Source of the DNA: Lentimicrobiaceae bacterium | GTDB lineage: Bacteria > Bacteroidota > Bacteroidia > Bacteroidales > WCHB1-69 | Direction of reading: 5' to 3' | Length of the DNA stretch: 7,997 nucleotides | Assembly (NCBI GenBank): GCA_009787485.1 | Contig: WQWP01000100.1 | Location: forward strand, 1-7,997 | Shown here: in pieces, positions 5,953 through 7,997 of the stretch | How positions within the stretch are numbered: position 1 is the first letter of the stretch | How the letters are laid out: the number at the start of each line of letters is the position of its first letter | The notes under the pieces: model-generated | Seen by the model: only the letters and a program-made list of their open reading frames with translations | Database searches by the model: none | Told to the model about the DNA's origin: nothing | Position numbers and translations under genes: made by a program

Positions 5953-6387
5953 ATGACCTGTTGTTCTCTTTCAATTTCTTGGCTTTGGTACGCCGTTGCC
6001 GTTTTGGCCGTGTTTTTTATCGGCTTTCTTTGGTATAACCAATTATTTGGAAAAAAGTGGCTGTGGGCGGTGCGCTACGATGAGTGCGCTTGCGGCGCCG
6101 ATCTTTCCAAAGGCGAAAAATGTACCTGCAAAGTCAATTTTAAAGCCTTTTTGCCCATGATTGGACAATTTCTTGCGATCTGCTTATTAGGCTTAATGTA
6201 CTTTATTTTAGTAAAATACACCAGCGTTTACTTAGCGGTGTTTGTTTGGTTTGTAAATTTTGGCTGGATGAAAGCAAGTTTGTTCTTCAAAACCCCCAAT
6301 CGCAAACGCTTTATGGCGCTGCTTTGCATTGATGGAGGGTATTTTACGGTGGCGGCGGTGGTGTTTATTTTGCTGGGGATGATTTGA
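5953..6387 (+). CDS. Small DUF1761-like membrane protein with paired CxC motifs
   Basis: A 144-aa protein with four likely membrane segments (about 9-29, 66-87, 90-106 and 121-143). The N-terminal pattern GFLWYNQLFGKKWLWAV (24-40) matches the DUF1761 layout of a Gly-x-x-Trp-Tyr turn followed by Phe-Gly-Lys-x-Trp; the family has no established function. Between segments 1 and 2 is a polar loop with Cys45-x-Cys47 and Cys57-x-Cys59, plus a Cys3-Cys4 pair at the N-terminus; the spacing could bind a metal or form disulfides. It starts 24 nt after rnhB, probably in the same transcript, and its stop is only 4 nt from the end of the convergent T9SS gene. Family assignment is from pattern memory. Confidence 0.6.
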   Translation: MTCCSLSISWLWYAVAVLAVFFIGFLWYNQLFGKKWLWAVRYDECACGADLSKGEKCTCKVNFKAFLPMIGQFLAICLLGLMYFILVKYTSVYLAVFVWFVNFGWMKASLFFKTPNRKRFMALLCIDGGYFTVAAVVFILLGMI

Positions 6388-6391
6388 CAAA

Positions 6392-7997
6392 CTATTTCTT
6401 CACTACCTTTTTTACAACTACTCCCGATTCGGTGTATATTTTCAAAAAGTAAATTCCATTAGATAAATGGGAAACATCTATAGTGGTTAGTGATAAGTGG
6501 TTAGTGGTTATTTTTTTGCCATAAACATCAAAAACTTCCACATTGTTAATTCTCCATTCTCCATTCTCAATTCTCAATTCACCGGTTGTAGGATTCGGAT
6601 AAAGATTAATCATGGGCTTATAATTTTCGATGGCATTATAAATAGCCGGCTTGCAATCATATCCAACGTAGGGATAAATTGTTTCTTCATTAATAGAGAA
6701 GCATATTAATTCAGACCCAACTTCAAAAGGGCACGTAGAAGATAATAAACCATAAGTACTTCCAATACCTTCAATTATGTAGAATAGAAATAAACATCTG
6801 TTCTCTATTTCAAATCGTTTATAATATATGCCTCCGATCTCAATGGAGTCAATAGACTTAATGGTGTTATTTTGAGGATGATAAAAATCTCCGGGTAGTT
6901 CAGGAATGGTATCGCCTACAGAAAGCGAGAAGTCGTAAATTACTCTTTCTGTACCCATATCAGATCCTATATAATACACCTTTTGTGCAGAAACGTCATT
7001 TCTAAAACAGCCGGCATAATGATCTATAGGCCACCCAAAATTCTGATTACACCATCCCGAACCTGAAGCGGAATACCTAACACCTGATTTTTGTAATATA
7101 TGATATGTTAAATCATTTATAATGGTATCTCCTGTTATCAAATATTGATATTCTTCGCAGTCGGTTTCAAATCCACCAAAATTTTCTCGCCACATGGCAT
7201 TTGATGTCGGAAACGGTTTGTAATCCGGCGCACTTACCTGCGTTTCTAACCTGAACTTGTCAAAATTTATTCCCCCTCCGCCGGCTGAATGAACTGCGTA
7301 GTAGTGGAAAGCAAAAAAGTAATTTCCGGATGTTTCTATCTCAAAGCTCAACTCAATCTTCTCCCACTCGTAAAGATTAGGGATAACCACTTCCAATACC
7401 TCCATTTCTTCAACGTTGAATGTCGTTCCATAAAGAATTTTAATATTATCGTTGCCCAAACGAGCTGCATAAAAACTCATGGTGTATGTATTTCCACCCG
7501 GAATAACTATCGGATCGGTGATCAAATACTCATCTGCCCCATAAGTTTGGCACAACACCTGCAAGCAGCCTCTCCCTCCGTCGGCATCTGTGAGAAACCA
7601 ATTATCATAGTTCCACGACAATCCGTCTCCGTTTCCATCAATTGTTGACCAATTTAACATACTTTCCGGAGTATCAAATTCATCCACAAACGGCAATTCA
7701 ATTAACGCCATTTTTTTGGTCTTTCCGGTAATCGTATTGTTGTATGGATTTGAATCAAATTCGTAATCTACACGTGCCTCTACGGTGTAAAAGCCAAACG
7801 CGGAAAAATCGGCTTTTGCGTTAAAAGTATAAGTTATTTCATCGCCGGGAGCTAATTCGGAAATCGTATAAGTTTCAATTATTTCAGTGCCGCCGTTTAC
7901 TTTATAAGCTAATTCCACATCGCCCGCTATATCTACTATGCCGTTATTGTAGATCACAACCGATATTACTTCCTGGTTGGTTAAATCTAAAGAAGAC
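6392..7997 (-). CDS. T9SS-secreted multi-domain extracellular protein (5' end outside window)
   Basis: The frame is open to the right edge; the GTG at 7957 is internal, because the 13 residues upstream (SSLDLTNQEVISV) continue the same domain. The visible part is 534 aa. In order: residues 1 to about 93 are a CARDB-like beta-sandwich (LTNQEVISVVIYNNG, ELAPGDEITYTF, DSNPYNNT); about 103-252 resemble a cleaved-adhesin / choice-of-anchor J jelly-roll domain (DEFDTPESMLNWSTIDGNGDG, YLITDPIVIPGG, YTMSFYAARLG, GGINFDKFRLE), a class often found in carbohydrate- or protein-binding surface proteins; about 265-455 are an unrecognised region with several Cys residues; about 464-534 are a T9SS type A sorting domain (LYPNPTTGEL, VEVFDVYGKK, DVSHLSNGIYFLKI, VVVKKVVKK). 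The protein is expected at the cell surface or outside. The sorting domain holds two heptamer tracts, as in the left-edge gene. Passenger activity is not known. Confidence 0.88.
   Translation of the reverse strand, partial: SSLDLTNQEVISVVIYNNGIVDIAGDVELAYKVNGGTEIIETYTISELAPGDEITYTFNAKADFSAFGFYTVEARVDYEFDSNPYNNTITGKTKKMALIELPFVDEFDTPESMLNWSTIDGNGDGLSWNYDNWFLTDADGGRGCLQVLCQTYGADEYLITDPIVIPGGNTYTMSFYAARLGNDNIKILYGTTFNVEEMEVLEVVIPNLYEWEKIELSFEIETSGNYFFAFHYYAVHSAGGGGINFDKFRLETQVSAPDYKPFPTSNAMWRENFGGFETDCEEYQYLITGDTIINDLTYHILQKSGVRYSASGSGWCNQNFGWPIDHYAGCFRNDVSAQKVYYIGSDMGTERVIYDFSLSVGDTIPELPGDFYHPQNNTIKSIDSIEIGGIYYKRFEIENRCLFLFYIIEGIGSTYGLLSSTCPFEVGSELICFSINEETIYPYVGYDCKPAIYNAIENYKPMINLYPNPTTGELRIENGEWRINNVEVFDVYGKKITTNHLSLTTIDVSHLSNGIYFLKIYTESGVVVKKVVKK
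6481..6508 (-). repeat. Four tandem 7-nt repeats in T9SS sorting domain
   Basis: On the plus strand the units are TAGTGGT, TAGTGAT, AAGTGGT, TAGTGGT (coding strand ACCACTA-type). The tract lies directly after VFDVYGKK and encodes the Thr/Asn/His/Leu/Ser loop before DVSHLSNGIYF. The position matches the tract at 415-462 in the left-edge gene, with a different unit. Confidence 0.85.
6546..6580 (-). repeat. Five tandem 7-nt repeats in T9SS sorting domain
   Basis: On the coding strand the units are GAATTGA, GAATTGA, GAATGGA, GAATGGA, GAATTAA. The tract starts at the Glu codon of PTTGEL and ends just before VEVFDVYG, the same codon phase, unit number and final unit as the tract at 344-378. Confidence 0.9.

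Noticed and set aside
7955..7957. GTG as a start for the right-edge T9SS gene
   Set aside because: The frame continues upstream with sequence typical of the same CARDB-like domain and no signal peptide follows the GTG.

Overview
The window looks like chromosomal DNA from a member of the Bacteroidota. The evidence is two proteins ending in type IX secretion system (T9SS) type A sorting domains, a Bacteroidota-type putative porin, starts preceded by A/T-rich sequence rather than Shine-Dalgarno sites, one TAnnTTTG-type -7 element, and a modest GC content. The genus cannot be named from the sequence.

Layout. (1) 2-556 (+) is the 3' end of a secreted T9SS protein gene, open at the left edge; its linker and sorting domain are full of short repeats. 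(2) 566-1354 (+) encodes a steroid 5-alpha-reductase (SRD5A) family membrane enzyme, followed after 8 nt by 1363-3249 (+), an outer-membrane porin-like beta-barrel. (3) 3254-3313 is a long hairpin made of 8-nt repeats between convergent genes. (4) 3317-4255 (-) is prs (PRPP synthase), with a likely promoter around 4301-4308. (5) Divergent from prs, 4373-5335 (+) encodes a polytopic membrane protein that overlaps rnhB (ribonuclease HII, 5326-5928) by 10 nt; a small DUF1761-like membrane protein follows (5953-6387). (6) 6392-7997 (-) is a second T9SS-secreted, multi-domain extracellular protein, convergent with the previous gene and open at the right edge.

Functionally the window mixes housekeeping genes (prs, rnhB) with envelope and secreted functions (porin, membrane reductase, two T9SS cargo proteins). 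No phage, IS element, CRISPR array, tRNA or rRNA was recognised, and no stretch of 300 bases lacks a gene.

The most unusual signal is in the repeats. Both T9SS sorting domains carry a tract of exactly five tandem 7-nt units beginning at the same codon (the Glu of PTTGEL) and ending in the same GAATTAA unit, though the unit sequence differs. Both also carry a second heptamer tract just after the VFDVYG[RK]K motif. In the left gene, the linker before the sorting domain is also built from degenerate heptamers plus two stem-loop repeats of intergenic type, all read through in frame. Because 7 is not a multiple of 3, a change in copy number would switch the sorting signal in or out of frame. That consequence is an inference, not something seen in this single sequence.
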